Below are positions 8,518 through 16,708 of a DNA stretch of 64,000 nucleotides, piece by piece. The first letter of the stretch is position 1. Every line of letters begins with the position of its first letter. The stretch spans positions 1 to 64,000 of the forward strand of contig CACFJZ010000001.1 in NCBI GenBank assembly GCA_902566725.1, read 5' to 3'. A model generated the notes under the pieces. It did no database searches. It was not told the DNA's origin and saw nothing but the letters and a program-made list of their open reading frames with translations. The DNA comes from an uncultured marine group I thaumarchaeote. GTDB lineage: Archaea > Thermoproteota > Nitrososphaeria > Nitrososphaerales > Nitrosopumilaceae. Made by a program: the position numbers and the translations under genes.

Positions 8518-9324
8518 TTATTGAGAATTCATTCTTTTTATCCAGTCAGATTCAGGTTCTGCAGGAGATTCTACTTGTGGAGGAATTGTCATCATCTGTG
8601 TTTCACTTGAAACATCAGTTGTTTGACTTCCAGGAGGTTCTGGTAAACGAGTTTCCGTATCATCAGTTTCAGGAACTTCTGGTAGATAGGTTCCGGGCAT
8701 CACCGAAGATTGTGATACCGGTGGAATCATATCTTCGAGTGAGAGATTTGCAAGTCTGGATTTAACTTTTGCAATCTCATCTTTCTCATGTTTCATATGC
8801 TGAAGCATTTCGTCTGTTTCGCTTTGAACATGATCGAAGGTCTCCTGAGAAATTTCGTTACTTTTGAGTTGAACTTTTGCATCAAACAAAAGTACTTTGA
8901 CAGATTTTTCCTGTTCTTCAATTTCGACGACTCTATTATCTAATTCAGAGTTTATTTCATATTCAGTACGTTGAAGTGTCATTAATTTAGTGTTGTACTT
9001 TTCATGAATTATTTCTGCATCAGCTTTCATGCTGTCGTTGTCAGAGACAATTTCCATCAATGCGTTAAGACGGCGGATTACAAGTTCTTTTTGTTTTAGT
9101 AAACGTTGTGAATCCAATCTCCACTTTGGAATGAAAATTACTACTTCAGCTTGGACTACGAGTTGATCAAAAGCAATTTGTTTTAGGCCTTCAGAGCCGC
9201 AATTAATGCCGACTGTCTGTATAGAACCATCAACATCAGTTGTGGTACCTAAAATTTTGCCCATTGGTGCACCATACATGTCTTTTACAGGTTTACCAAT
9301 AATTTCAACTTCGCAGTTGCTCAT
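8518..9324 (-). CDS. cdvA: CdvA-like cell division protein (PRC-barrel plus coiled coil)
   Basis: Membrane-associated scaffold of the archaeal ESCRT-type division machinery. Visible parts, in order: a PRC-barrel-like N-terminus (MSNCEVEIIGKPVKDMYGAP onward, about residues 1-75), the junction 'FIPKWRLDSQRLLKQKE', a long charged coiled coil (about 85-205), a Pro/Ser/Thr-rich linker with repeated 'PE-PP' motifs, and a short C-terminal helix ESDWIKRMNSQ. In Sulfolobus the CdvA C-terminus binds the winged-helix of CdvB; an equivalent role for this tail is inferred. I use ATG at 9324; a TTG ten codons upstream would add residues not matching the fold. CdvC lies 52 kb away; no CdvB is in the window. 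Confidence 0.8.
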   Translation of the reverse strand: MSNCEVEIIGKPVKDMYGAPMGKILGTTTDVDGSIQTVGINCGSEGLKQIAFDQLVVQAEVVIFIPKWRLDSQRLLKQKELVIRRLNALMEIVSDNDSMKADAEIIHEKYNTKLMTLQRTEYEINSELDNRVVEIEEQEKSVKVLLFDAKVQLKSNEISQETFDHVQSETDEMLQHMKHEKDEIAKVKSRLANLSLEDMIPPVSQSSVMPGTYLPEVPETDDTETRLPEPPGSQTTDVSSETQMMTIPPQVESPAEPESDWIKRMNSQ

Positions 9325-9457
9325 GAATGGAAGTTGACAGATCGGTATAACCAACCAAGTGTTAACAAGGTTGACAATTTTGGTACAAAGAAATTAACTA
9401 AATTGAAATTTCACGACTGAGAGTAATTTTATTATTGGATTTTAATCAAAATTAATT

Positions 9458-9769
9458 ATGATTGATAAAGAAGAGTTGGGTCAAGTCCTAAAATTCGTAT
9501 CAGAGTACTGGGAAAAATTGAAAAATGAACCAGAAAATGAGGCACTGAAAATTCTTCCATCAAAATTTTGGATGAAATCACTTGGAGGTCCTGTGGGAAA
9601 TGAAAAAGGAGTCAAAGGAAGATGGGTTACAACTTTGATGTATCTTGAAGATGAAGAGATGGAAAAAGCATTTCGTGAAGTCCTAACAAGATGGCAAGCA
9701 AAGGGACAACAAACTGCAACCGAGCTTCCAACTAAATCACCCGATCTGATTCAAATTGGAAGAAGATAA
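9458..9769 (+). CDS. Conserved small protein of unknown function (103 aa)
   Basis: A 103-residue mixed-charge protein with a helix-rich N-terminus (EELGQVLKFVSEYWEKL) and a conserved-looking centre 'FWMKSLGGPVGNEKGVKGRW', then a helical C-terminal half (MEKAFREVLTRWQ). No signal peptide, membrane segment or metal motif is seen. It is divergent from cdvA over a 133-base spacer and 30 bases upstream of the ThyX-like gene on the same strand. I do not recognise the family. Confidence 0.7.
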   Translation: MIDKEELGQVLKFVSEYWEKLKNEPENEALKILPSKFWMKSLGGPVGNEKGVKGRWVTTLMYLEDEEMEKAFREVLTRWQAKGQQTATELPTKSPDLIQIGRR

Positions 9770-9799
9770 AGATAAAACCAATTACGAAAAGTAAGATTA

Positions 9800-11410
9800 T
9801 TGTCTGAATTTTCCAAGAATGAAAGAAAAATTTTAGAAAAACATTTTTCAAATTCCGACAAGAACGTCTTTGCAGTGATCACACCACGTCAAGTAGATCG
9901 TGGTGCACTAATGTCACGATATAGTAGAACTGACAAAAGCATGAGGAAGATTTTCTTAGATGAGTTTTTGAAAAATAAAAATCGAGGAGAAGAATTCTAT
10001 GACAGAGTTTTATTGGAATATGGAGATGATTCAGTTGCAGAATTAGGTATTGGACAAATTGCAGTAGAAGGACTATCAAACATTGCAGTAAAAAAAATTG
10101 AAGATAGGAGAATTGGATTTTCATATTTGGAAAAATCATCAAGATATGTGTCATGGGATAAAAAAGTTAAAGGAAAGTACAAGTTTCTTTATGAACCCAC
10201 AATTATGAAAACAAAATTTGCAGACGAGTATGCCGATGCATGTAATTTTGATTTTGACGTGTATTCAAAAAATATAGAACCAATGTTAAAACTAATTCGA
10301 GAAAAAGATTCTATAAACAATTACAAATTCAAAGATAAAGATGGGAAAGAAAAAAAGTTTAATGCAATAAATGATGAATTAGTAATTAAATCTGCGATCA
10401 GAATTTACAATGCTGCAACAAAAGCAAAAGCATTAGATGCACTAAGAAGTTTACTTCCAGCTTCAACATTAACAAATGTAGGAGTAACGGGCAATGGAAG
10501 AGCGTTTGAATATCTTTTATCAATATTATTTGCGTCAAAATTAAAAGAAGAAAATGAATTAGCAAGTGAAATTAAACATGAACTTGATACCACAATCAAG
10601 TCATTTGTCAGAAGAGCTGATGACAAATATGGAAAAGTTTTACAAAAATATCTCAATCTAATAAAAAAATCTGCACAAAATACGACAAAATCTAGTATTT
10701 CAGGCACACCTACAAAGGGAAAAGTTGTCAAATTGGCAGAAAGTGAGAGTGAAGAAAAAGCAATCAACAGTGTTATTTCGGCTATAATTTATGAACAATC
10801 TCAAGGATTATCATTTGATCAAATTTTGAAACAGGTAAAAAAAATGGGTCAAACAAAGAAAAAGAAAATAATAACAGAAATGTCAAATGCAAGAAAAAAT
10901 AGACGTCATAGACCATCACGTGCATTTGAAATGACCGATTATACATTTGATTTAGTCACAAATTTTGGAATGTTTAGAGATTTTCACAGACATAGAGCAT
11001 TAACATTAGAACGCCAATTACTCACTACACTTCATGGATACGATACACCTCAAGAAGTAAAAGAACTTGGAATTCAGAAAGAATTCAAAGAATGTATGAA
11101 TAATACAGATTATGTTTTCAAAAGAATTCAGAAGAATTATCCTGAAGAAGCACAGTATGTTGTAAATTTTGCATACAACTACCCATACATGATGAAGATG
11201 AATTTAAGGGAAGCAACACACATGATTGAATTACGAACTGTGCCCCAAGGGCATCAGGATTATAGAATTGTTGCACAAAAAATGTATAAATCAATTAACA
11301 AGAAACATCCGATACTTAGTAAGATAATGAAATATGTCGATATGAATAAATATGATTTAGAAAGATTTGAATCGGAAAAAAGAACAGAAGCTAAAAGGGC
11401 AAAACAATGA
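9800..11410 (+). CDS. Duplicated ThyX-like protein (flavin-dependent thymidylate synthase family)
   Basis: ThyX uses FADH2 to methylate dUMP to dTMP. Normal ThyX is about 220-250 residues; this protein has 536 and appears to hold two ThyX-like halves. The first half has a degenerate signature '[14 protein letters not shown]' (about residues 102-115) in place of RHRxxSxNExSxRY. The second keeps '[12 protein letters not shown]' (about 394-405) but lacks the SxRY end. Such tandem proteins are known in archaea and some bacteria as ThyX-like; whether this one makes dTMP cannot be told. The start is TTG at 9800 with no in-frame ATG nearby. It overlaps msrB by 4 bases. Confidence 0.75.
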   Translation: MSEFSKNERKILEKHFSNSDKNVFAVITPRQVDRGALMSRYSRTDKSMRKIFLDEFLKNKNRGEEFYDRVLLEYGDDSVAELGIGQIAVEGLSNIAVKKIEDRRIGFSYLEKSSRYVSWDKKVKGKYKFLYEPTIMKTKFADEYADACNFDFDVYSKNIEPMLKLIREKDSINNYKFKDKDGKEKKFNAINDELVIKSAIRIYNAATKAKALDALRSLLPASTLTNVGVTGNGRAFEYLLSILFASKLKEENELASEIKHELDTTIKSFVRRADDKYGKVLQKYLNLIKKSAQNTTKSSISGTPTKGKVVKLAESESEEKAINSVISAIIYEQSQGLSFDQILKQVKKMGQTKKKKIITEMSNARKNRRHRPSRAFEMTDYTFDLVTNFGMFRDFHRHRALTLERQLLTTLHGYDTPQEVKELGIQKEFKECMNNTDYVFKRIQKNYPEEAQYVVNFAYNYPYMMKMNLREATHMIELRTVPQGHQDYRIVAQKMYKSINKKHPILSKIMKYVDMNKYDLERFESEKRTEAKRAKQ

Positions 11411-11805
11411 GTGAAAAAATTACAAAATCAGATGAAGAATGGAAAGAAGAACTAAGTTCGGATGAATATGAAGTTTGTAGACAAAAAGGTACAGAGCGTG
11501 CATTTACTGGAATGTATTGGGATTGTAAAGATAAAGGAGTTTACAAATGTAGATGTTGTGGAATAGAATTGTTTTCATCAGAGACAAAATTTGATTCAGG
11601 TACAGGATGGCCAAGTTTTTTCAAACCAGAAGATGATGAACAGATTGAATATATTGAAGATAGAAGTTTTGGAATGGTAAGAGTTGAAGTTAATTGTAAA
11701 AAATGTGGTGCTCATTTAGGACATGTTTTTGATGATGGACCAAATCCAACTAAACTTCGATACTGTATTAACTCACTATCTCTCAAATTAGATAAGTCAG
11801 ATTAA
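11407..11805 (+). CDS. msrB: Peptide-methionine (R)-S-oxide reductase
   Basis: Repairs oxidised methionine (the R epimer) in proteins. The 132-residue single-domain MsrB has the zinc site CRCCG (about 48-52) and CKKCG (about 98-102), the family blocks GTGWPSFF and [11 protein letters not shown], and the catalytic cysteine in RYCINS (about 119). It overlaps the end of the ThyX-like gene by 4 bases (ATGA), so the two are probably co-translated. Confidence 0.95.
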   Translation: MSEKITKSDEEWKEELSSDEYEVCRQKGTERAFTGMYWDCKDKGVYKCRCCGIELFSSETKFDSGTGWPSFFKPEDDEQIEYIEDRSFGMVRVEVNCKKCGAHLGHVFDDGPNPTKLRYCINSLSLKLDKSD

Positions 11806-11830
11806 ATAATCCGTCTGATTTTACGAAACT

Positions 11831-12841
11831 ATGCGAATAATACTATGTGGGTTTGGCGTTGTTGCACAAAGCTTCTCAGAGCTTTTGGAATCACGTACTC
11901 ATGATCTTTATTCAAAATTTGGATTAAATCCAAGAATTGTGGGAGTATTTGATAGTAAAGGATGTGCATATAATGAAGCAGGATTAGATTTAAAGAAATT
12001 AAACAAGGTAAAAAAACAAAAAGGTTCAGTTCGAGGATACGATAAATCATTAAAACAAATTCCTGGAAAAGAAATTATCGATAATATTGATGCAGATGTA
12101 TTAATTGAAACAACTGCAAGTAATTATAAAGATGCAGAGCCTGGAATGAGTCACATTATCTCTGCAATGAAAAAAAAGATGCATGTTATTTCAGTTAACA
12201 AGGGACCACTAGCACTTGCATTTCCATCCTTAATGGAATTGGCAAATTATAATCAAGTGATGTTACGATTTAGTGGCACAGTAGGTGGAGGGACTCCAAT
12301 TCTGGATTATGCCAAAAACAGTTTGAGAGGTGAAAGAATATTATCATTTCAAGGAATTCTAAATGGTACAACTAACTACATCTTAACTAACATGGCAGAA
12401 GGCATGTCATTTGATGATGCACTCAAAGATGCTCAATCAAAAGGATATGTTGAAGCTGACGAATCACTTGATCTAGATGGATTAGATGCTGCAGCAAAGC
12501 TTGTCATTTTAGCAAATTGGATTATGGGTATGAAAGTTACAATGCCAGATATAATAAAAAAAGGAATTCGTAAAGTTAATACAAATGACATCAAAAATGC
12601 ACAGAAAAGAGGATGTGCAGTGAAATTGATTGCCTCATGTAATAAAGAATTAACTGTATCACCAGTTGAAATAAAAATTAACGACCCATTATGCGTAAAT
12701 GGAACATTAAATGCAATTTCATTTACATCAGAACATTCAGGAACTCAGACAATCATTGGAAGAGGAGCAGGAGGAATAGAAACCGCCAGTGCAATATTAA
12801 GAGACCTGATAGACATTAGAAAAGAGATTACAAAGGCTTGA
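11831..12841 (+). CDS. hom: Homoserine dehydrogenase
   Basis: NAD(P)-dependent reduction of aspartate semialdehyde to homoserine, on the path to threonine and methionine. The 336-residue protein has the N-terminal dinucleotide motif GFGVVA (about residues 5-10), the SVNKGPLA segment holding the catalytic-site lysine, the family signature 'GGGTPILDYAKNSLRGERI' and the GILNGTTNYIL block. It lacks the C-terminal ACT domain of bacterial enzymes, so the simple feedback control by threonine is not evident. It overlaps the next gene by 4 bases. Confidence 0.93.
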   Translation: MRIILCGFGVVAQSFSELLESRTHDLYSKFGLNPRIVGVFDSKGCAYNEAGLDLKKLNKVKKQKGSVRGYDKSLKQIPGKEIIDNIDADVLIETTASNYKDAEPGMSHIISAMKKKMHVISVNKGPLALAFPSLMELANYNQVMLRFSGTVGGGTPILDYAKNSLRGERILSFQGILNGTTNYILTNMAEGMSFDDALKDAQSKGYVEADESLDLDGLDAAAKLVILANWIMGMKVTMPDIIKKGIRKVNTNDIKNAQKRGCAVKLIASCNKELTVSPVEIKINDPLCVNGTLNAISFTSEHSGTQTIIGRGAGGIETASAILRDLIDIRKEITKA

Positions 12842-13308
12842 AAACAAATCTAATTTCAAAAAGTGAAACAACACAATTACTAAAAATTGTGTCTGAAAAA
12901 TGGAAAATTGATGTTCCAAAAATAAAGAATCTCAAAGTGTATGAAATTGATAATGAGACACAATTAATCACAGGCAAAGATATCAAAATTCTAAAAATTA
13001 AAGATGAGTATCTTCCATTTCTTAGCGAGATTTCAACTTTAGAAAAATTTCCATTTGTTCAAGTAGATATGGGCGCTGTCAAATTCATGTGTAAAGGAGC
13101 AAATCTCATGAGACCAGGAATAAAGAAATTTTCTAATTTTTCAAAAGATGATATTGTATGCATTGTTGAAGAGTCACAAAATAAATTTCTGGCTATAGGT
13201 AAATCAGAAGTAGATAGTTCAGAATTAGAGAGTATGGATAAAGGAGAAGTATTGAAAAATTTACACTACATATCAGATAAAGCGTGGGAAATTTCTAAAA
13301 CACTATAA
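12838..13308 (+). CDS. PUA-domain RNA-binding protein (MCT-1/Tma20-like)
   Basis: A 156-residue protein with an N-terminal pre-PUA-like region (about 1-75) followed by a PUA domain (about 75-150) containing the typical 'VDMGAVKFMCKGANLMRPGI' stretch and 'FLAIGKSEVDS'. This architecture matches the archaeal relatives of MCT-1/Tma20, which bind ribosomes and tRNA in eukaryotes. The start is TTG at 12838, whose TTGA overlaps the hom stop codon. Its stop is 2 bases from the convergent proteasome gene. Confidence 0.85.
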   Translation: MKTNLISKSETTQLLKIVSEKWKIDVPKIKNLKVYEIDNETQLITGKDIKILKIKDEYLPFLSEISTLEKFPFVQVDMGAVKFMCKGANLMRPGIKKFSNFSKDDIVCIVEESQNKFLAIGKSEVDSSELESMDKGEVLKNLHYISDKAWEISKTL

Positions 13309-13310
13309 GA

Positions 13311-13904
13311 TTATTTGACATCTTGAGTAAATTCAGTAATTCCATCTTGATTTACAACTAAAACATCAATGCCATCACCGCTGAATGAATCTCTCATTGT
13401 TGCAGAACGTACTGCTTTAACTGCAAGATCAACGGCATCTTTTTCATTCATATTTTCTTTGAATTGAGGGTCTAAAACACCAAGTGCCATTTCAGCTCCA
13501 GTTCCAACTGCAGCATAATCATCAGGCAATACAGAACCAAGTGGGTCTAAAGTATAGATGACAGGTTTGTCAGTTACACCACCAACAATTACTTGTGTTA
13601 GTAATGGGAAATAACGTCTTTCATACATCATGTTTGACATCATTTTTGCAATAGTGTTTGGAGGAATATCTCGTTTTAAATCCATTTTTCTGATTTTTGC
13701 CAAAGCAGAAATTTGTAATGAAAGTAATTGCATGTCAGCTACCAAACCAGCACATGTAGCTCCAACTTTAGGAGTTATAGGAAATGTTTTCTTGGTAGAT
13801 TTACTTACAAGGAAGTTTCCATATGCAATGCGTTTTTCACTGGCAAATACCACACCATTATCAAATGTGATACCTACTGCAGTTGCGCCTGGCATGTAGC
13901 TCAT
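13311..13904 (-). CDS. psmB: Proteasome beta subunit, probably the non-catalytic paralogue
   Basis: Beta subunit of the 20S proteasome, 197 residues. The fold is clear ('AVGITFDNGVVFASEKRIAY', 'GTGAEMALGVL', 'RDSFSGDGIDV'). Active beta subunits expose Thr1 after cleavage at Gly-Thr (for example G|TTTVGI). Here the equivalent run is G-A-T-A-V-G-I, so Ala stands at the Thr1 position in an ungapped alignment, and the serine of the GSGS loop is Ala (GTGA). Glu17, Lys33 and the RDS Asp are kept. Crenarchaea and thaumarchaea carry two beta subunits; this is probably the structural one and a catalytic paralogue should be elsewhere. Confidence 0.9.
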   Translation of the reverse strand: MSYMPGATAVGITFDNGVVFASEKRIAYGNFLVSKSTKKTFPITPKVGATCAGLVADMQLLSLQISALAKIRKMDLKRDIPPNTIAKMMSNMMYERRYFPLLTQVIVGGVTDKPVIYTLDPLGSVLPDDYAAVGTGAEMALGVLDPQFKENMNEKDAVDLAVKAVRSATMRDSFSGDGIDVLVVNQDGITEFTQDVK

Positions 13905-13924
13905 AATAACACTCTGAAAATAGA

Positions 13925-13933
13925 CAATAAAAG
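13925..13933 (-). promoter_or_regulatory. TATA-like element of psmB
   Basis: On the minus strand CTTTTATTG is centred about 25 nt before the psmB ATG, consistent with a leaderless transcript. Inferred from position and composition only. Confidence 0.35.
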
Positions 13934-13954
13934 GATTAGTAAAAATTTGTGAAT

Positions 13955-13969
13955 ACCCTAAGTTAGGGT
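13955..13969. repeat. Perfect palindrome ACCCTAA-g-TTAGGGT upstream of psmB
   Basis: A 15-bp inverted repeat with 7-bp arms and a single central base, about 50 bp upstream of the psmB start and just before its TATA-like element. Position and symmetry suit a dimeric repressor or activator site, but a hairpin in the 3' end of the upstream histone-like transcript is also possible. Confidence 0.5.
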
Positions 13970-14013
13970 GGTATCTAAAAAATCGTAGATCGTCAATTGC
14001 CGAGAACGCATCA

Positions 14014-14026
14014 GCGTGTTACACGC
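14014..14026. repeat. Perfect palindrome GCGTGT-t-ACACGC after the histone-H1-like gene
   Basis: A 13-bp inverted repeat with 6-bp arms located 33 bases after the stop of the H1-like gene (minus strand), followed about 33 bases later by a run of six T on that strand. It could act as a terminator hairpin or mark a structured RNA; the 154-base spacer holding it is more GC-rich than most spacers here. Confidence 0.45.
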
Positions 14027-14058
14027 GGTCAACGTTACTGACATTATATTCGATCAGT

Positions 14059-14391
14059 TTAACGACGACGTCGTTTTGGAGCTGCTTTTCGCTTTGCTGC
14101 TTTACGTTTTGGAGCTTTACGTTTTGCTGCTTTACGTTTTGGGGCTGCTTTACGTTTTGCACCACCTTTCTTTGCGGCTTTACGCTTTGGTGCTGCTTTA
14201 CGTTTTGCTGCCTTACGCTTTGGTGCTGCTTTACGTTTTGCACCACCTTTCTTTGCGGCTGCTCTTTTACGTTTGCGTGCTGCTGCAGCTCTTTTCTTTG
14301 TAGCTGCTGCAGCTGCGGCTGCTGCTCTTCTTTTGCGAGTGCGTGCTGCTTTCTTAGCTGCTGCGCTTCTCTTAGCTTTAGACATAGCCAT
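14059..14391 (-). CDS. Histone H1-like Lys/Ala/Arg-rich basic protein
   Basis: A 110-residue protein made almost only of Ala, Lys and Arg with scattered Pro and Gly. An N-terminal MAMSKAKRSAAAKK segment leads into an alanine run, then tandem 'APKRKAAKRKA'-type repeats and two 'KKGGAKRKA' segments, ending in RRRR. It resembles the C-terminal tail of eukaryotic H1 and bacterial Hc1/AlgP proteins, so nonspecific DNA binding or compaction is the likely role (inferred). The coding repeat has a period of about 81 bp visible as two copies of the same segment near 14153 and 14234. The purine-rich AGAAGG before the ATG could serve as a Shine-Dalgarno site. Confidence 0.82.
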   Translation of the reverse strand: MAMSKAKRSAAAKKAARTRKRRAAAAAAAATKKRAAAARKRKRAAAKKGGAKRKAAPKRKAAKRKAAPKRKAAKKGGAKRKAAPKRKAAKRKAPKRKAAKRKAAPKRRRR

Positions 14392-14480
14392 AACCTTCTG
14401 CCGGATCTTTACAGTGTTATATCATACAAGTTACTTGTTTTCACACAGGTTGTGTAATTAATTCAAGTAAATTTTTACAA

Positions 14481-15842
14481 TTATGATCGTGAAAAACGTT
14501 CTAGCAGTAAACAAATGTTCTTCGTAGTCTTGTTTAATAGATCGATTTTTGCAAATTCGTTAGGAGAATGCATTCTACAGAAAATGTAAGATGCACCAAC
14601 AGAAATGCAGGGTACAGATAAAATGTTTGTAAACGCATGCATTGGTCCAGTTCCTGCGTTAGAAATGTTCAAAATGTAATCACCAAAAATTTTTTTTGTA
14701 CTTTCACAAACAGTTGAAACAATTTTTTCATCAGGATTAGTTCGTGCAGCAGCTTCTGCATTTAAAACATTGATCGATATATCATCAAACCCATGAATGT
14801 GAAGATGTTTTTTTAATAATTTGATTAATTTTTTTGGATCCATGTTTGGTACTAATCTAAAGTCAATTTTCACTTTTGCAGTTCCAGGAAGAACTGTCTT
14901 TGCACCATCACCAGTATAACCTGACTCAATGCCAGCAATGTTACATGTTACTCCAGATACCAGTGCTTTCTTTGCATCAAGTGCATTTTTGTTTCCAACA
15001 AAACTTTTCACTCCATATTCTTTTTTGAATCCAGCAGCGTCAAATGGTTCTTTTTTGATTAACTTTATGTCATTTTTTGATAATGGTTTGATATCATCAT
15101 ACCACCCTTTTATCAAAATTTTTCCATTTTCGTCACGCATTGTATTTAATGCCTGAACCAATCGCCATGCAGGATTTTTAATTATTACTGCAAAACTAGA
15201 ATGGACATCACGTACAGATTCTTTAACAGTTAATTCTACATACAATAGTCCTTTCATTCCAAGTCCAATGATTGGTCTATTTTTTTGATCAACGTACCCA
15301 AACTCCCAAACTACACCATCACAAGAAAATTTCTTTTTGTATTTTTTTAGATAACCACTAATATTTTCACTTCCATTTTCTTCTTCACCTTCAATTACAA
15401 ATTTCACATTGCATGGAACATCACCTTCAGTTTTCAAGTATGATTCAACAGCTTTGATACGTGTGATGAGCTCACCTTTATCATCAGATGCACCACGACC
15501 AAAAATTTTGTTTCCAATTATTTTTCCACTGAATGGGGGATCATTCCATAATTCAAGAGGTTCAACTGGTTGTACGTCATAGTGATTATAAAATAACAAA
15601 GTAGTATTTGGATTAGTTTTGGATTTGACTTCACCATATACTAGAGGAGCCGCATTTTTACCTAATCGTAAAATTTCAGATTTTATGCCTGATTTTTTTA
15701 AGATTTTTGAAACTAAAATACTACATTCCTCAATTCCTTCATTTTTTGCAGAAATACTGGGTTGGTGAATTAAAGTTTGTAGATCTTTTAAGAGTGAATC
15801 TTTGTTTTTATCAATGAATTTTAGTGTACTAGTAGAGTTCAT
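14481..15842 (-). CDS. M20 family metallopeptidase (dipeptidase-like)
   Basis: A 453-residue di-zinc hydrolase of the M20/carnosinase type. Metal-site blocks are in order: YNHYDVQP (about residue 86-93, His-x-Asp), GRGASDDKG (about 115-123), EGEEENGS (about 150-157, the catalytic Glu and a ligand) and a late MHSPNEF (about 427-433, His ligand). A lid/dimerisation domain sits between. It has no signal peptide, so it likely cleaves peptides in the cytoplasm. It ends 3 bases before the stop region of the nnrD gene and follows it on the same strand, in a run with nnrD and trmI. Confidence 0.9.
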   Translation of the reverse strand: MNSTSTLKFIDKNKDSLLKDLQTLIHQPSISAKNEGIEECSILVSKILKKSGIKSEILRLGKNAAPLVYGEVKSKTNPNTTLLFYNHYDVQPVEPLELWNDPPFSGKIIGNKIFGRGASDDKGELITRIKAVESYLKTEGDVPCNVKFVIEGEEENGSENISGYLKKYKKKFSCDGVVWEFGYVDQKNRPIIGLGMKGLLYVELTVKESVRDVHSSFAVIIKNPAWRLVQALNTMRDENGKILIKGWYDDIKPLSKNDIKLIKKEPFDAAGFKKEYGVKSFVGNKNALDAKKALVSGVTCNIAGIESGYTGDGAKTVLPGTAKVKIDFRLVPNMDPKKLIKLLKKHLHIHGFDDISINVLNAEAAARTNPDEKIVSTVCESTKKIFGDYILNISNAGTGPMHAFTNILSVPCISVGASYIFCRMHSPNEFAKIDLLNKTTKNICLLLERFSRS

Positions 15843-15845
15843 TTT

Positions 15846-16703
15846 TTAGTTATCAAATGAGTTAAGAATGGTAGGTAATTTAGATATTAGATCACTTGCA
15901 AGCATATGATTACCAACTTCTTTTTGAAGTAATTCGCCTGCCATACCATTAACAAATGTTGCAGCGCTTACAGCCTCAATCATATTTTTATTTCTAGATA
16001 AGAATCCTGCAACAAGTCCAGACAGTACATCACCTGTTCCACCTACTGTCATGCAAGGACAGTTTGTGGAATTTGTATATGAGATTTCACCGTTAGTGAT
16101 AATGTCTTCTTGGCCCTTCAGAAGTACAGTAAGTGAATGTTTTTTTGCAAATTTTTCACAAGTGGCAAGTCTTGAAGTTGAATCATTTCCAACAGATTCA
16201 CCAAAGAGTCTCTTGAATTCACCTGAATGAGGAGTGACAACAACATTTTGGCCTTCAATAATTGGAAGAATTTCTTTGACTAGAGAACTTGCATCTAAAG
16301 AAACTCTAACATTTCTATCTAGTAATGATTTTACAAGTAGTTTGATTGCTTCAACATCTTGTATAGCAAGACCCATACCAATTGCAGTAGAATCTATATC
16401 CACAGGAACCTGTCCTAACAATTTGTTAACAGTTCCACGTGTGAGTTTAGAATCAGCCATCGGAATTACTATCAAATCAGGAGAAATCGAGCGTGTCGAA
16501 GATGCATTGATTTTTGGAACACATGTGTAAACTAAATCACTTCCAGAACGTAATGCTGCTAGTGAGGAAAGTACAGGCGCACCATGATAGATGTAACTTC
16601 CTCCAACTATCAGGACTTTTCCATTATCTCCTTTTCTAGAATGAGTTTCACGAGGAGTGAGAAATTTTTCAATTAGTTCTTTTGTTATGGGAGTTACAGT
16701 CAA
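15846..16703 (-). CDS. nnrD: ADP/ATP-dependent NAD(P)H-hydrate dehydratase
   Basis: Repairs hydrated, damaged NAD(P)H back to NAD(P)H. The 285-residue protein shows the ribokinase-like fold with 'RKGDNGKVLIVGGS', the 'VVTPHSGEFKRLFG' substrate block and the nucleotide-binding GGTGDVLSGL motif (about residues 221-230). In many archaea NnrD is fused to the epimerase NnrE; here it stands alone. The start is TTG at 16703, 5 bases after the trmI stop; there is no in-frame ATG close by. Its 3' end lies 3 bases from the start of the M20 gene, so trmI-nnrD-M20 look like one operon. Confidence 0.92.
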   Translation of the reverse strand: MTVTPITKELIEKFLTPRETHSRKGDNGKVLIVGGSYIYHGAPVLSSLAALRSGSDLVYTCVPKINASSTRSISPDLIVIPMADSKLTRGTVNKLLGQVPVDIDSTAIGMGLAIQDVEAIKLLVKSLLDRNVRVSLDASSLVKEILPIIEGQNVVVTPHSGEFKRLFGESVGNDSTSRLATCEKFAKKHSLTVLLKGQEDIITNGEISYTNSTNCPCMTVGGTGDVLSGLVAGFLSRNKNMIEAVSAATFVNGMAGELLQKEVGNHMLASDLISKLPTILNSFDN

Positions 16704-16708
16704 TTAAT

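Noticed and set aside
14016-14303. Long hydrophobic open frames on the plus strand opposite the H1-like gene
   Set aside because: The Leu/Tyr/Val-rich translation is the reverse complement of Ala/Lys/Arg repeats. The minus-strand frame has the basic repeat pattern, a Shine-Dalgarno-like site and a TATA-like element upstream.
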